The notes below the pieces were generated by a model. It was not told the origin of the DNA and did not search any database. It was given only the letters and a program-made list of their open reading frames with translations. From positions 1,322,001 through 1,386,000 of the forward strand of contig NC_014230.1 of NCBI RefSeq assembly GCF_000196315.1: a stretch of 64,000 bases of DNA, in the 5' to 3' direction. Positions 1 through 7,914 of this stretch are shown piece after piece (the first letter of the stretch is position 1; each line of letters opens with the position of its first letter). Source of the stretch: Croceibacter atlanticus HTCC2559 (GTDB lineage Bacteria > Bacteroidota > Bacteroidia > Flavobacteriales > Flavobacteriaceae). The position numbers and the translations under genes are program-made.

Positions 1-331
1 TGCCCTGCATTTAGATTGTTGCTTTCAGCCAGTAGGAAAGGGAAAAGCGATTATTCATAAAAATGGGTTTTTAGAAGCAGAAGAATATGAATGGTTGGTA
101 AATTTCTTCGGAAAAGACAATATTTTTGAAATAACCAAAGATGAAATGTTTCATATGTACAGCAACATTTTCAGCATTTCAGAAGATGTGGTTATTTCAG
201 AAAAAAACTTTACAAGATTAAATACGTGGCTAAGGGCACAAGGAATTACTGTTGAAGAAGTGCCCTATGCAGAAATAGCAAAACAAGAAGGTTTATTGCG
301 TTGTAGTACAATGCCGTTGATAAGAGATTAA
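1..331 (+). CDS. Amidinotransferase/arginine deiminase-fold hydrolase, C-terminal part (5' end outside window)
   Basis: The open frame enters from the left edge (codons begin at base 2) and ends at 331, so only about the last 109 residues are seen. The visible part reads LHLDCCFQPVG near the start and ends with LLRCSTMPLIRD. This is the layout of dimethylarginine dimethylaminohydrolase and arginine deiminase relatives, in which a Cys close to the C-terminus is the nucleophile. An internal ATG at 95 is not the start, because the homologous sequence continues upstream of it. It lies 10 bases before a CtlX-like hydrolase of the same fold, so the two probably form an operon for arginine or citrulline-type substrates. 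The exact substrate cannot be given. Confidence 0.75.
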   Translation, partial: ALHLDCCFQPVGKGKAIIHKNGFLEAEEYEWLVNFFGKDNIFEITKDEMFHMYSNIFSISEDVVISEKNFTRLNTWLRAQGITVEEVPYAEIAKQEGLLRCSTMPLIRD

Positions 332-341
332 ATAAAAGACT

Positions 342-1271
342 ATGTCACAAATTACCAATACAATATTAATGATTCGTCCTGTTCAATTTAGAATGAATGA
401 GGAAACTGCAGTAAACAATTACTTTCAGGAAAGCTTAGACATTAAGAATGCTGAAATAAATAAAAAAGCTCAAGACGAGTTTGATGCTTTTGCAGAAAAA
501 TTAAGAGCTGTAGGTGTAAATGTTATTGTTGAAGATGATAAATTAGAGTTAGATACACCAGATTCAATTTTTCCTAACAATTGGGTGTCATTTCATAAAA
601 ACGGAGATGTTGCACTTTACCCAATGTTTGCTGAAAATAGACGTAGAGAACGTCGCGAAGATATTATTGCGCGATTAGAGTCTGAAGGGTTTAAGATTAA
701 CAATATTGTAGACTATACTTCTGCAGAAGACGAAGCGCTTTACTTAGAAGGTACAGGAAGCCTATTAATAGATCGTGTTAATGAGAAAGTATACTGTGCT
801 CTTTCAGATAGAGCAGATGAAAATTTAGTAATAGAGTTTTGTGAAGATTTTGAATTATTTCCAGTAATATTTACTGCTAACCAAACTGTAGATGGTGAGC
901 GAAAAGCAATTTACCATACCAACGTAATGATGTGTCTTGCTGAAAACTTTTCAGTAATATGTTTAGATACTATTGATGATAAGAAGGAGCGTAAAAATGT
1001 GTTAGATCACTTAAGAAAAGACGGTAAAGAAGTCATTGCTATTTCAGAAGCTCAAATGCATCAGTTTGCTGGTAATATGTTACAAGTACAAGGTAAGGAT
1101 GCTAAGTACTTAGTAATGAGTAAAGCTGCTCATGATAGTTTAAATGCAGATCAAATTTCAAAAATAGAAGCTCACTGCCAAATTTTAAGTAGCGACTTAA
1201 CAACAATAGAAACGTGTGGTGGTGGAAGTGCGCGTTGTATGATGGCAGAAGTATTCTTGCCTCAAGCTTAA
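342..1271 (+). CDS. ctlX: CtlX-like citrulline/arginine-type hydrolase (amidinotransferase fold)
   Basis: This 309-residue soluble protein has the amidinotransferase (five-blade propeller) signature. MIRPVQF lies near the N-terminus, then FPNNWVSFH, LEGTGSLLIDR, YHTNVMM and MHQFAGNM, and CGGGSARCM near the C-terminus. Cys299 in SARCM is the expected nucleophile, and His in YHTN or MHQ is probably part of the active site. The length and motif order match the proteins called citrulline utilization hydrolase CtlX in flavobacteria. It follows the partial hydrolase by 10 bases and converges on the minus-strand SDR gene with 1 base between the stops. The family call is firm; the substrate is inferred from the family name. 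Confidence 0.85.
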   Translation: MSQITNTILMIRPVQFRMNEETAVNNYFQESLDIKNAEINKKAQDEFDAFAEKLRAVGVNVIVEDDKLELDTPDSIFPNNWVSFHKNGDVALYPMFAENRRRERREDIIARLESEGFKINNIVDYTSAEDEALYLEGTGSLLIDRVNEKVYCALSDRADENLVIEFCEDFELFPVIFTANQTVDGERKAIYHTNVMMCLAENFSVICLDTIDDKKERKNVLDHLRKDGKEVIAISEAQMHQFAGNMLQVQGKDAKYLVMSKAAHDSLNADQISKIEAHCQILSSDLTTIETCGGGSARCMMAEVFLPQA

Positions 1272-1272
1272 T

Positions 1273-2694
1273 TTACCTCACAATCTTATTCAGCATATTT
1301 TTGAAGATAAAAAAATGAAAAGGTAACATAGCATACCAATATAATCTGCCCCAAAGGCCTTTTGGTCTAAATGTCGCAGTTTGGTGTACTATGTTATTTT
1401 CATCTATACAGAATTCTAGCCAAGCTTCTCCAGGTATTTTCATTTCGGCAAATAGTAATAAACGTTTCTCGTCTTTATCTGCAAAAAGTACTCGCCAAAA
1501 ATCTAACGAGTCACCAGTAAATATTTGAGTGTCGTGAGTACGTCCACGCCTTAAGCCAACACCTCCAAAAAGCTTGTCAATATATCCTCTTACTTTCCAA
1601 AGCCAATTGCCGTAATACCAACCCGTTTTTCCACCAATAGACCAAATGCGTTCTAAAGCTCTTTCTGGATGATCTGTTTCTTGTTGCTGGGCATCCTTAA
1701 GGCAACCGTATTTAGGAACCTGTACATATTTATTTAAGCTTTTAGAAAATCTACCGCTAATCATAGAGTCTTTCCAGCTAGAAACAACCTGATTTTGTTC
1801 AATCTTTTCAAAAGCAAGGCGTATGGCTTCTTTGTAATTTATAGGCTGTATATCTAATAGTTCCTGTAATCTTGTGTCTTTAGTAATAACTTCTATTTTC
1901 ATACTATCTACTAGGTTTAAAGCTAGTTTATAAGATGTAGAGGTGACAAAGTATAGCCAATATGATGATAGTTTTGGAGATAAAAACGGTGTGTCTATAA
2001 TAGTAAGGCTAAGTCCTCTTACTTCTGTGTATTGTTTCATCATGGTTTTGTAAGTCAACACATCTGGACCGCCAATATCAAAAGAATCATTATAGCATTT
2101 AGTATTGCCTAAAACACCAGTTAAAAATGAAAGTACATCTCTAATAGCAATAGGTTGCGTTTTAGTTTTTACCCAACTAGGTGTTACCATTAGAGGAAGT
2201 TTTTCACATAAATCTCTTATAATCTCAAACGAAGAACTACCTGAGCCAACAATAATTGCAGCTCTCAAAACAGTTAGGTTAAAATCACCTTTATATAATG
2301 TATTTTCAACCTGTTTTCTAGACTCTAGGTGTTTGGATAAGTTTTCCTCATTAACAATTCCACTTAAATAAATTACTTGCGTAACATTTGCGTAAGCCAT
2401 ATATGCATTAAAATGCTCTGCAGATTTAGCTTCTTGTTCATCAAAATCTGAGGTAGAGGCAGACATAGAGTGTATTAAATAGTAGGCAGCATCAAAATTT
2501 TGTGGAAATTCTGACGTGTTAACCTCTTCTAAAAAATCTACTTCTACAATCTTAATTTGTTTAAGCGTCTCTTTATCAACAGACAACCTGCTTTTGTCTC
2601 TTACGGCACACGTAATATCATGTCCTTTTTCTAATAGTAGAGGTAGCAATCGCATACCAATGTAGCCGTTGGCGCCTGTTAATAATATTTTCAT
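1273..2694 (-). CDS. SDR-family NAD(P)-binding protein with C-terminal DUF2867-like domain
   Basis: The protein has 473 residues when started at the ATG at 2694, which gives MKILLTGANGYIG at the N-terminus. That is a Rossmann-fold glycine motif typical of atypical short-chain dehydrogenases (NmrA/NAD-dependent epimerase type). An upstream in-frame codon at 2748 would add 18 residues before this conserved start and is less likely. Residues 1-290 are the SDR part. The rest, rich in Trp and with a GRGRTHD-like turn, resembles the DUF2867 extension of bacterial SDR proteins. Substrate unknown; such proteins are often annotated as nucleoside-diphosphate-sugar epimerases without proof. It is divergent from the small membrane protein at 2766. 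Confidence 0.8.
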   Translation of the reverse strand: MKILLTGANGYIGMRLLPLLLEKGHDITCAVRDKSRLSVDKETLKQIKIVEVDFLEEVNTSEFPQNFDAAYYLIHSMSASTSDFDEQEAKSAEHFNAYMAYANVTQVIYLSGIVNEENLSKHLESRKQVENTLYKGDFNLTVLRAAIIVGSGSSSFEIIRDLCEKLPLMVTPSWVKTKTQPIAIRDVLSFLTGVLGNTKCYNDSFDIGGPDVLTYKTMMKQYTEVRGLSLTIIDTPFLSPKLSSYWLYFVTSTSYKLALNLVDSMKIEVITKDTRLQELLDIQPINYKEAIRLAFEKIEQNQVVSSWKDSMISGRFSKSLNKYVQVPKYGCLKDAQQQETDHPERALERIWSIGGKTGWYYGNWLWKVRGYIDKLFGGVGLRRGRTHDTQIFTGDSLDFWRVLFADKDEKRLLLFAEMKIPGEAWLEFCIDENNIVHQTATFRPKGLWGRLYWYAMLPFHFFIFKNMLNKIVR

Positions 2695-2731
2695 AGTGAT
2701 AATTTTAAAAGAAGTTACACAATAAATACGT

Positions 2732-2758
2732 ATCTTGGTATAAAACAATACCTAAGAT
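2732..2758. repeat. Imperfect inverted repeat in divergent intergenic region
   Basis: ATCTTGGTAT at 2732-2741 and ATACCTAAGAT at 2748-2758 are complementary except for one extra base. The repeat lies between the start of the SDR gene (2694, minus) and the start of the 67-residue membrane protein (2766, plus). It could be an operator serving one or both genes, or a hairpin in the leader of the plus-strand gene. No regulator is identified. Confidence 0.35.
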
Positions 2759-2765
2759 TTTTATA

Positions 2766-2969
2766 ATGAATAATACGCTTAAATTTGTGCTTTTAATTGC
2801 TGGAGTCGTTTTAATAGGATACGGTTTATATACAGCCATAACTCCAGAAGTTTCTTTAGATGCTGGTCCATTGCAAGTTCAGGCACAAGGAGATAATACA
2901 CAATCTTATGCTATGATTGGCTTAGGTATTTTAGCACTAATTGGTGGTATTGCATTTAGAAAACGCTAA
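2766..2969 (+). CDS. Small membrane protein of unknown function
   Basis: The protein has 67 residues and two hydrophobic stretches, about residues 6-24 (FVLLIAGVVLIGYGLYTAI) and 48-63 (YAMIGLGILALIGGIAF). A polar loop rich in Gln joins them, and the protein ends in basic residues (RKR). It is probably a two-helix inner membrane protein. No catalytic motif is present. The last base before the stop of the following minus-strand gene adjoins its own stop, so the two genes converge. The function is not recognised. Confidence 0.65.
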   Translation: MNNTLKFVLLIAGVVLIGYGLYTAITPEVSLDAGPLQVQAQGDNTQSYAMIGLGILALIGGIAFRKR

Positions 2970-3401
2970 CTATAAATCGTCTATCTGTGAAGGTAGGTGA
3001 TCTGCTTTGTAGTTAATGACTTTCTTAATAAACTTATGGGTGCTTTTGTCGTCCTTCTTGGCTCTAATTTTTATAAAATGTTTGTCGCAGTATAAACTGT
3101 ATTCTTCTGCTTTGCCTTTGTAAATCTTAAGTTTCCAATACGGTATAATTAAGCCGTAAGATTCTAACAAGCTTCTAAATCCAATAATAATACCGTTAGG
3201 TCTCATCTCTATATTACATGCATTATTGTATTTGTCTAATATGAGTAAATTGTGAATTTCAATGCTGGTCGCTGTAATCCATAGTTTAGAAGAACCTATA
3301 CCGTTCATTTTAAAGCGTTGTGATAATGTAAATGTTTTACCAATAGCGGCTTCAATTTCCTTTTTAATCTTAGGATTGTTATACGAAATGTTTCTTAGCA
3401 T
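2970..3401 (-). CDS. Conserved-looking hypothetical protein, 143 aa
   Basis: A soluble, basic protein of 143 residues without signal peptide or membrane segment. It has an alternating hydrophobic pattern (KLWITATSIEIHNLLIL, IEMRPNGIIIGF) that suggests a mixed alpha/beta or beta-rich fold. No family is recognised. On the minus strand a near-consensus -7 box TATCTTTA lies at 3409-3416, seven bases before the ATG at 3401, so the leader would be very short. It is divergent from argS. Confidence 0.6.
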   Translation of the reverse strand: MLRNISYNNPKIKKEIEAAIGKTFTLSQRFKMNGIGSSKLWITATSIEIHNLLILDKYNNACNIEMRPNGIIIGFRSLLESYGLIIPYWKLKIYKGKAEEYSLYCDKHFIKIRAKKDDKSTHKFIKKVINYKADHLPSQIDDL

Positions 3402-3530
3402 AGTCTCGTAAAGATAATTAGTAACACGTTAATTATGATGAAACAAATTTTAAAGTTGAACTAAAGTTTCTATTATCTACCAATTCTTAAAATCTGTTTA
3501 AGCTTTATATTTTCAACCTTCTGAAAATAC

Positions 3531-3538
3531 TATCTTTG
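3531..3538 (+). promoter_or_regulatory. -7 promoter element of argS
   Basis: TATCTTTG matches the Bacteroidota -7 consensus TAnnTTTG and lies 22 bases before the argS ATG. No clear -33 element was picked out by eye. Confidence 0.6.
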
Positions 3539-3560
3539 CAAACGGAAAAACCCTAAGTAA

Positions 3561-5339
3561 ATGACACTTCAAGAGACTTTAAACCTTCACGTTACAAACG
3601 CAGTATCATCTTTATATGATGCAAGATTAGAATCAGTTGAATTTCAGGCTACCAGAAAGGAGTTTGAAGGTGATATTACTGTTGTGGTGTTTCCTATGTT
3701 ACGTGTTGTAAAAGGCAATCCTGTCCAAATTGGTAATCAAATTGGAGACTATTTAGTTGAACACGTTGAAGAGGTTTCGGCATTTAATGTTGTAAAAGGG
3801 TTTTTAAATATTGTAATATCAGATTTATATTACAATGCTGCTTTTCAAGAGATACTTTCAGAAAAACATTTTGGATTTAAGAAAGCTGAAGGAGATGCTG
3901 TAATGGTAGAGTATTCTTCACCTAATACAAATAAACCACTTCATTTAGGGCACATAAGAAATAATCTGTTAGGATATTCTGTGTCTGAAATATTAAAAGC
4001 TTCTGGTAAGAACGTTTATAAAACTCAAATTATAAACGATCGTGGCATACACATTTGTAAAAGTATGTTGGCTTGGCAGAAATTTGGTAAAGGAGAAACG
4101 CCAGAAAGTACAGGCCTTAAGGGAGACAAGCTAGTTGGAAATTATTATGTGAGGTTCGATAAAGAATATAAGAAACAAGTAGCTGAGATTGTAGCATCTG
4201 GCACTGAAGAAAAAGAAGCAAAAACACAAGCACCGTTGTTGTTGGAAGCACAAGCTATGCTTAAACAGTGGGAAGCAGGAGATGAAGATGTAGTAAATCT
4301 TTGGAAAATGATGAACGGTTGGGTGTACAAAGGCTTCGAGGAAACCTATACTAATTTAGGTGTAGATTTTGACACGTATTATTATGAAAGTGACACTTAC
4401 CTTTTAGGTAAAGATATTATAGAAACAGGCCTAGAGAAAGGTGTGTTTTTTAAGAAAGAAGATGGTTCTGTATGGTGTGACCTTACGGAAGATGGTTTGG
4501 ATGAAAAGCTTGTATTACGAAGTGATGGTACTGCAGTTTATATGACTCAAGACTTGGGAACAGCAGTACAGCGTGTTAAAGATTACCCAGATGTAGGAGG
4601 TATGATTTATACAGTAGGTAATGAGCAAGATTATCACTTTAAGGTTCTCTTTTTAATCTTACAGAAATTAGGATATTCTTGGGCAGAGTATCTGTACCAC
4701 CTAAGCTATGGTATGGTCGATTTGCCTAGCGGAAAGATGAAATCTCGTGAAGGTACTGTTGTAGATGCAGATGATCTTATGGTAGATATGACGCAAACTG
4801 CTAAAACCTTATCTGAAGATTTAGGAAAGCTAGATGGTTACTCTGCAGAAGAAAAAGAAGAACTTTATAAAACAATAGGCTTAGGTGCATTAAAATATTA
4901 CATCTTAAAGGTAGATCCTAAAAAACGAATTTTATTTAACCCAGAAGAATCAGTCGATTTTCAAGGTAATACAGGTCCGTTTATACAATACACCTATGCC
5001 AGAATACAATCTATCCTAAGAAAATCTAAGTTAGATACAAACGCTCCAGTAGCAGAAACACCTAAGAGCTTACACCCAAAGGAAAAGGAGTTGTTAAAAA
5101 TAATGTTACAATTCCCTGAAGTTATTCAGCAGGCGGCGCAACAACACAGTCCTGCATTAATTGCAAATTACACTTACGATTTGGTTAAAGAGTTTAATTC
5201 CTTCTATCAAAATGTTACAATTTTAGGAACAGATGATGAGGTGCTAAAAACCTTTAGGGTAGCATTGTCTTTTAAAGTTTCTGAACTAATTAAAGATGCT
5301 TTTAGCTTATTGGGAATACAGGTTCCTGTAAGAATGTAG
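3561..5339 (+). CDS. argS: Arginyl-tRNA synthetase
   Basis: This cytoplasmic class I aminoacyl-tRNA synthetase of 592 residues charges tRNA-Arg. The N-terminal Add-1 domain is followed by the HIGH motif as HLGHIRNN after SSPNTNKPL (about residues 120-140). A KMSKS-like loop, GKMKSREGTVVD, lies near residue 395. The C-terminal DALR anticodon-binding domain ends in PVRM, as is common in ArgS. The length is normal for bacteria. The start follows a good -7 box at 3531. The gene is transcribed alone, with 189 bases before ffh. Confidence 0.97.
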   Translation: MTLQETLNLHVTNAVSSLYDARLESVEFQATRKEFEGDITVVVFPMLRVVKGNPVQIGNQIGDYLVEHVEEVSAFNVVKGFLNIVISDLYYNAAFQEILSEKHFGFKKAEGDAVMVEYSSPNTNKPLHLGHIRNNLLGYSVSEILKASGKNVYKTQIINDRGIHICKSMLAWQKFGKGETPESTGLKGDKLVGNYYVRFDKEYKKQVAEIVASGTEEKEAKTQAPLLLEAQAMLKQWEAGDEDVVNLWKMMNGWVYKGFEETYTNLGVDFDTYYYESDTYLLGKDIIETGLEKGVFFKKEDGSVWCDLTEDGLDEKLVLRSDGTAVYMTQDLGTAVQRVKDYPDVGGMIYTVGNEQDYHFKVLFLILQKLGYSWAEYLYHLSYGMVDLPSGKMKSREGTVVDADDLMVDMTQTAKTLSEDLGKLDGYSAEEKEELYKTIGLGALKYYILKVDPKKRILFNPEESVDFQGNTGPFIQYTYARIQSILRKSKLDTNAPVAETPKSLHPKEKELLKIMLQFPEVIQQAAQQHSPALIANYTYDLVKEFNSFYQNVTILGTDDEVLKTFRVALSFKVSELIKDAFSLLGIQVPVRM

Positions 5340-5491
5340 TCTCCTTTTTTTATTAGTTTATTTCAAATTAAAAAGGTTTAAGAATTGGTAACTTTTGCTA
5401 AAGCATATTAATTTTTCAATTAAATGGCTATAGTTTAATGTTTGTCAATAATATGACGACTTAAAAACTTTACAATCTTAATGGGTTTCCC

Positions 5492-5499
5492 TAAATTTG
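5492..5499 (+). promoter_or_regulatory. -7 promoter element of ffh
   Basis: TAAATTTG matches TAnnTTTG and lies 29 bases before the ffh ATG. The rest of the 189-base gap between argS and ffh is AT-rich and shows no RNA gene; in particular, no signal recognition particle RNA was recognised. Confidence 0.6.
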
Positions 5500-5528
5500 C
5501 ACTCTAAAAATTTCAAGGAAGACCGAAT

Positions 5529-6857
5529 ATGTTCGATAGTTTAAGTGATAAGTTAGATAAAGCCCTTCACGTCCTAAAAGGACACGGCCAAATTACAGAA
5601 GTAAACGTTGCAGAAACATTAAAAGAAGTACGTCGTGCTTTAGTTGATGCCGATGTTAACTATAAAATAGCCAAAGAATTTACCTCTACGGTAAAAGAAA
5701 AGGCATTAGGACAAGGTGTATTAAAAGACCTTAAGCCAGGCCAATTAATGGTTAAGCTTGTAAAAGATGAGCTAACTGAACTTATGGGTGGTGAGGTAGA
5801 AGGTATAAACCTTTCTGGTAATCCAAGCATAATTCTTATGTCTGGTTTACAAGGTTCTGGTAAAACCACCTTTTCCGGTAAGCTAGCAAACTTCCTTAAG
5901 AATAAAAAGACAAAGAAACCTTTATTAGTTGCTTGTGATATTTATCGTCCAGCAGCAATAAATCAATTACACGTCGTAGGTGAGCAAATTGGTGTTGAGG
6001 TGTTTAGTGATGAGGGAAACCAAGATCCTGTTGCTATTTCTAAAGCTGCAATAGCGCACGCTAAACAAAATGGTCATAATGTTGTGATTATTGATACCGC
6101 AGGTCGTTTAGCTGTAGATGAAGCGATGATGACAGAAATCTCTAACATTCATAAAGCTATACAGCCGCAAGAAACATTATTTGTGGTCGACTCTATGACA
6201 GGTCAAGATGCTGTAAATACTGCAAAAGCGTTTAATGATACCTTAAATTTTGATGGTGTAATCCTTACTAAATTAGATGGTGATACTCGTGGTGGTGCTG
6301 CAATCTCAATTAAATCTGTTGTAGATAAACCAATAAAATTTATTGGTACAGGAGAAAAGATGGATGCTATCGATGTTTTCTATCCATCTCGTATGGCAGA
6401 TCGTATCTTGGGAATGGGAGATGTTGTGTCTCTTGTTGAACGTGCTCAAGAACAATATGACGAAGAAGAAGCTAGAAAGCTACAGAAGAAAATTGCTAAA
6501 AATCAATTTGGATTCGATGATTTCCTAAAGCAAATACAACAGGTTAAGAAAATGGGGTCTATGAAAGATCTTATGGGAATGATTCCTGGAGCTGGAAAAA
6601 TGATGAAGGATATAGATATAGATGATGATGCTTTTAAAGGTATTGAAGCTATAATACATTCTATGACACCTGAAGAACGATCAAACCCAAGTATTATAAA
6701 CTCTAGTAGAAAAAAGCGTGTTGCTAAAGGTTCCGGAACTAGTGTTCAGGAAGTAAATCAACTGTTAAAGCAGTTTACTCAAATGAGTAAAATGATGAAG
6801 ATGATGCAAGGTGGTGGCGGAAAGAAAATGATGCAAATGATGGGTAAAATGCGTTAA
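5529..6857 (+). CDS. ffh: Signal recognition particle GTPase Ffh (SRP54)
   Basis: This 442-residue GTPase binds signal sequences on ribosomes and delivers them to FtsY at the membrane. The N domain spans about residues 1-90. The G domain has the P-loop GLQGSGKTT, then DTAGRLA and TKLDGDTRGG. The methionine-rich M domain (about 325-442) carries SIINSSRKKRVAKGSG, the SRP RNA-binding part. It ends in the tail MSKMMKMMQGGGGKKMM. The length is typical. It has its own promoter and is followed after 91 bases by folD. Confidence 0.97.
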   Translation: MFDSLSDKLDKALHVLKGHGQITEVNVAETLKEVRRALVDADVNYKIAKEFTSTVKEKALGQGVLKDLKPGQLMVKLVKDELTELMGGEVEGINLSGNPSIILMSGLQGSGKTTFSGKLANFLKNKKTKKPLLVACDIYRPAAINQLHVVGEQIGVEVFSDEGNQDPVAISKAAIAHAKQNGHNVVIIDTAGRLAVDEAMMTEISNIHKAIQPQETLFVVDSMTGQDAVNTAKAFNDTLNFDGVILTKLDGDTRGGAAISIKSVVDKPIKFIGTGEKMDAIDVFYPSRMADRILGMGDVVSLVERAQEQYDEEEARKLQKKIAKNQFGFDDFLKQIQQVKKMGSMKDLMGMIPGAGKMMKDIDIDDDAFKGIEAIIHSMTPEERSNPSIINSSRKKRVAKGSGTSVQEVNQLLKQFTQMSKMMKMMQGGGGKKMMQMMGKMR

Positions 6858-6948
6858 GCTTATCCTACAGTTGTTTCATTAATAACCTAAATAAGTACTA
6901 TTAATAAGAGTTATTGTTCACACATAGTTACTACATAAACCAAATATA

Positions 6949-7833
6949 ATGACCATACTAGACGGTAAAGCAACTTCAGAAAAAATTAAGTTAGAGATAA
7001 CTGAAGAAGTTAATAAAATGAAGGCTAATAATGAGAAAGTCCCTCATTTGGCAGCTATTATTGTTGGTAACGATGGTGCAAGTTTAACGTATGTAAATAG
7101 CAAGGTAAAATCTTGTGAGCGTGTAGGATTTGAGTCAACAATGGTAAGAATGCCGTCCACAACTAGTGAGACAGAATTGCTTAAAAAGATAAAAGAACTT
7201 AACGAAAACTCAGATATAGATGGGTTTATAGTGCAATTACCGTTACCAAAACAAATAGACACACAAAAAGTGCTAATGGCGGTAGATCCAGATAAAGATG
7301 TAGATGGTTTTCACCCTACAAACTTTGGACGTATGGCGCTGGATATGACAACGTTTATTCCTGCAACGCCATTTGGTATCTTAGAGCTGTTAGAGCGTTA
7401 TGAGGTAGAGACAAGCGGAAAACATACCGTTGTTATTGGTCGTAGTCATATTGTTGGAAGACCTATGAGTATCTTAATGGGTAGAAAAGGATTTCCAGGA
7501 AACTCAACTGTAACATTAACACATAGCCGCACAAAAAATATTACTCAAATTACATCTCAAGCAGATATCATAATTACAGCATTAGGCGTGCCTGGCTTCT
7601 TAAAAGCAGAAATGGTAAAAGACGATGCTGTGGTAATTGATGTAGGGATTACACGTGTTCCAGATGAAACAAAAAAACGTGGATATTACCTTACTGGCGA
7701 TGTAGATTTTGAAAATGTTAGCAAAAAAGCAAGCTTTATTACACCTGTTCCTGGTGGTGTAGGACCAATGACGATTGCTATGTTGTTGAAAAACACTCTT
7801 TTAGCAAGAGAGCGTCACAGAGGCCTTGTATAG
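6949..7833 (+). CDS. folD: Bifunctional methylenetetrahydrofolate dehydrogenase / methenyltetrahydrofolate cyclohydrolase
   Basis: This 294-residue enzyme interconverts 5,10-methylene-, 5,10-methenyl- and 10-formyl-tetrahydrofolate in one-carbon metabolism. Family motifs are all present: YVNSKVKSCE with the catalytic Lys, GFIVQLPLPKQID, PDKDVDGFHP, the nucleotide-binding VVIGRSHIVGRPMS, and PVPGGVGPMTIAMLL near the C-terminus. The length is normal. It shares its strand with ffh but the gap of 91 bases leaves open whether it has its own promoter; no clear -7 box was found there. Confidence 0.97.
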   Translation: MTILDGKATSEKIKLEITEEVNKMKANNEKVPHLAAIIVGNDGASLTYVNSKVKSCERVGFESTMVRMPSTTSETELLKKIKELNENSDIDGFIVQLPLPKQIDTQKVLMAVDPDKDVDGFHPTNFGRMALDMTTFIPATPFGILELLERYEVETSGKHTVVIGRSHIVGRPMSILMGRKGFPGNSTVTLTHSRTKNITQITSQADIIITALGVPGFLKAEMVKDDAVVIDVGITRVPDETKKRGYYLTGDVDFENVSKKASFITPVPGGVGPMTIAMLLKNTLLARERHRGLV

Positions 7834-7914
7834 GGCTATAATTTCAGCATTTAGAAGATAATTACTTATAAATCAACTATATTAGCGATGATGTTAAGCA
7901 TTACCTTAATTTAG

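Noticed and set aside
2695-2748. Longer start of the SDR gene
   Set aside because: The extra 18 residues precede the conserved Rossmann start MKILLTGANG and have no homology pattern.
5340-5528. Signal recognition particle RNA gene next to ffh
   Set aside because: The conserved GGAA...GCAG-type loop of that RNA is absent here and in the gap after ffh.
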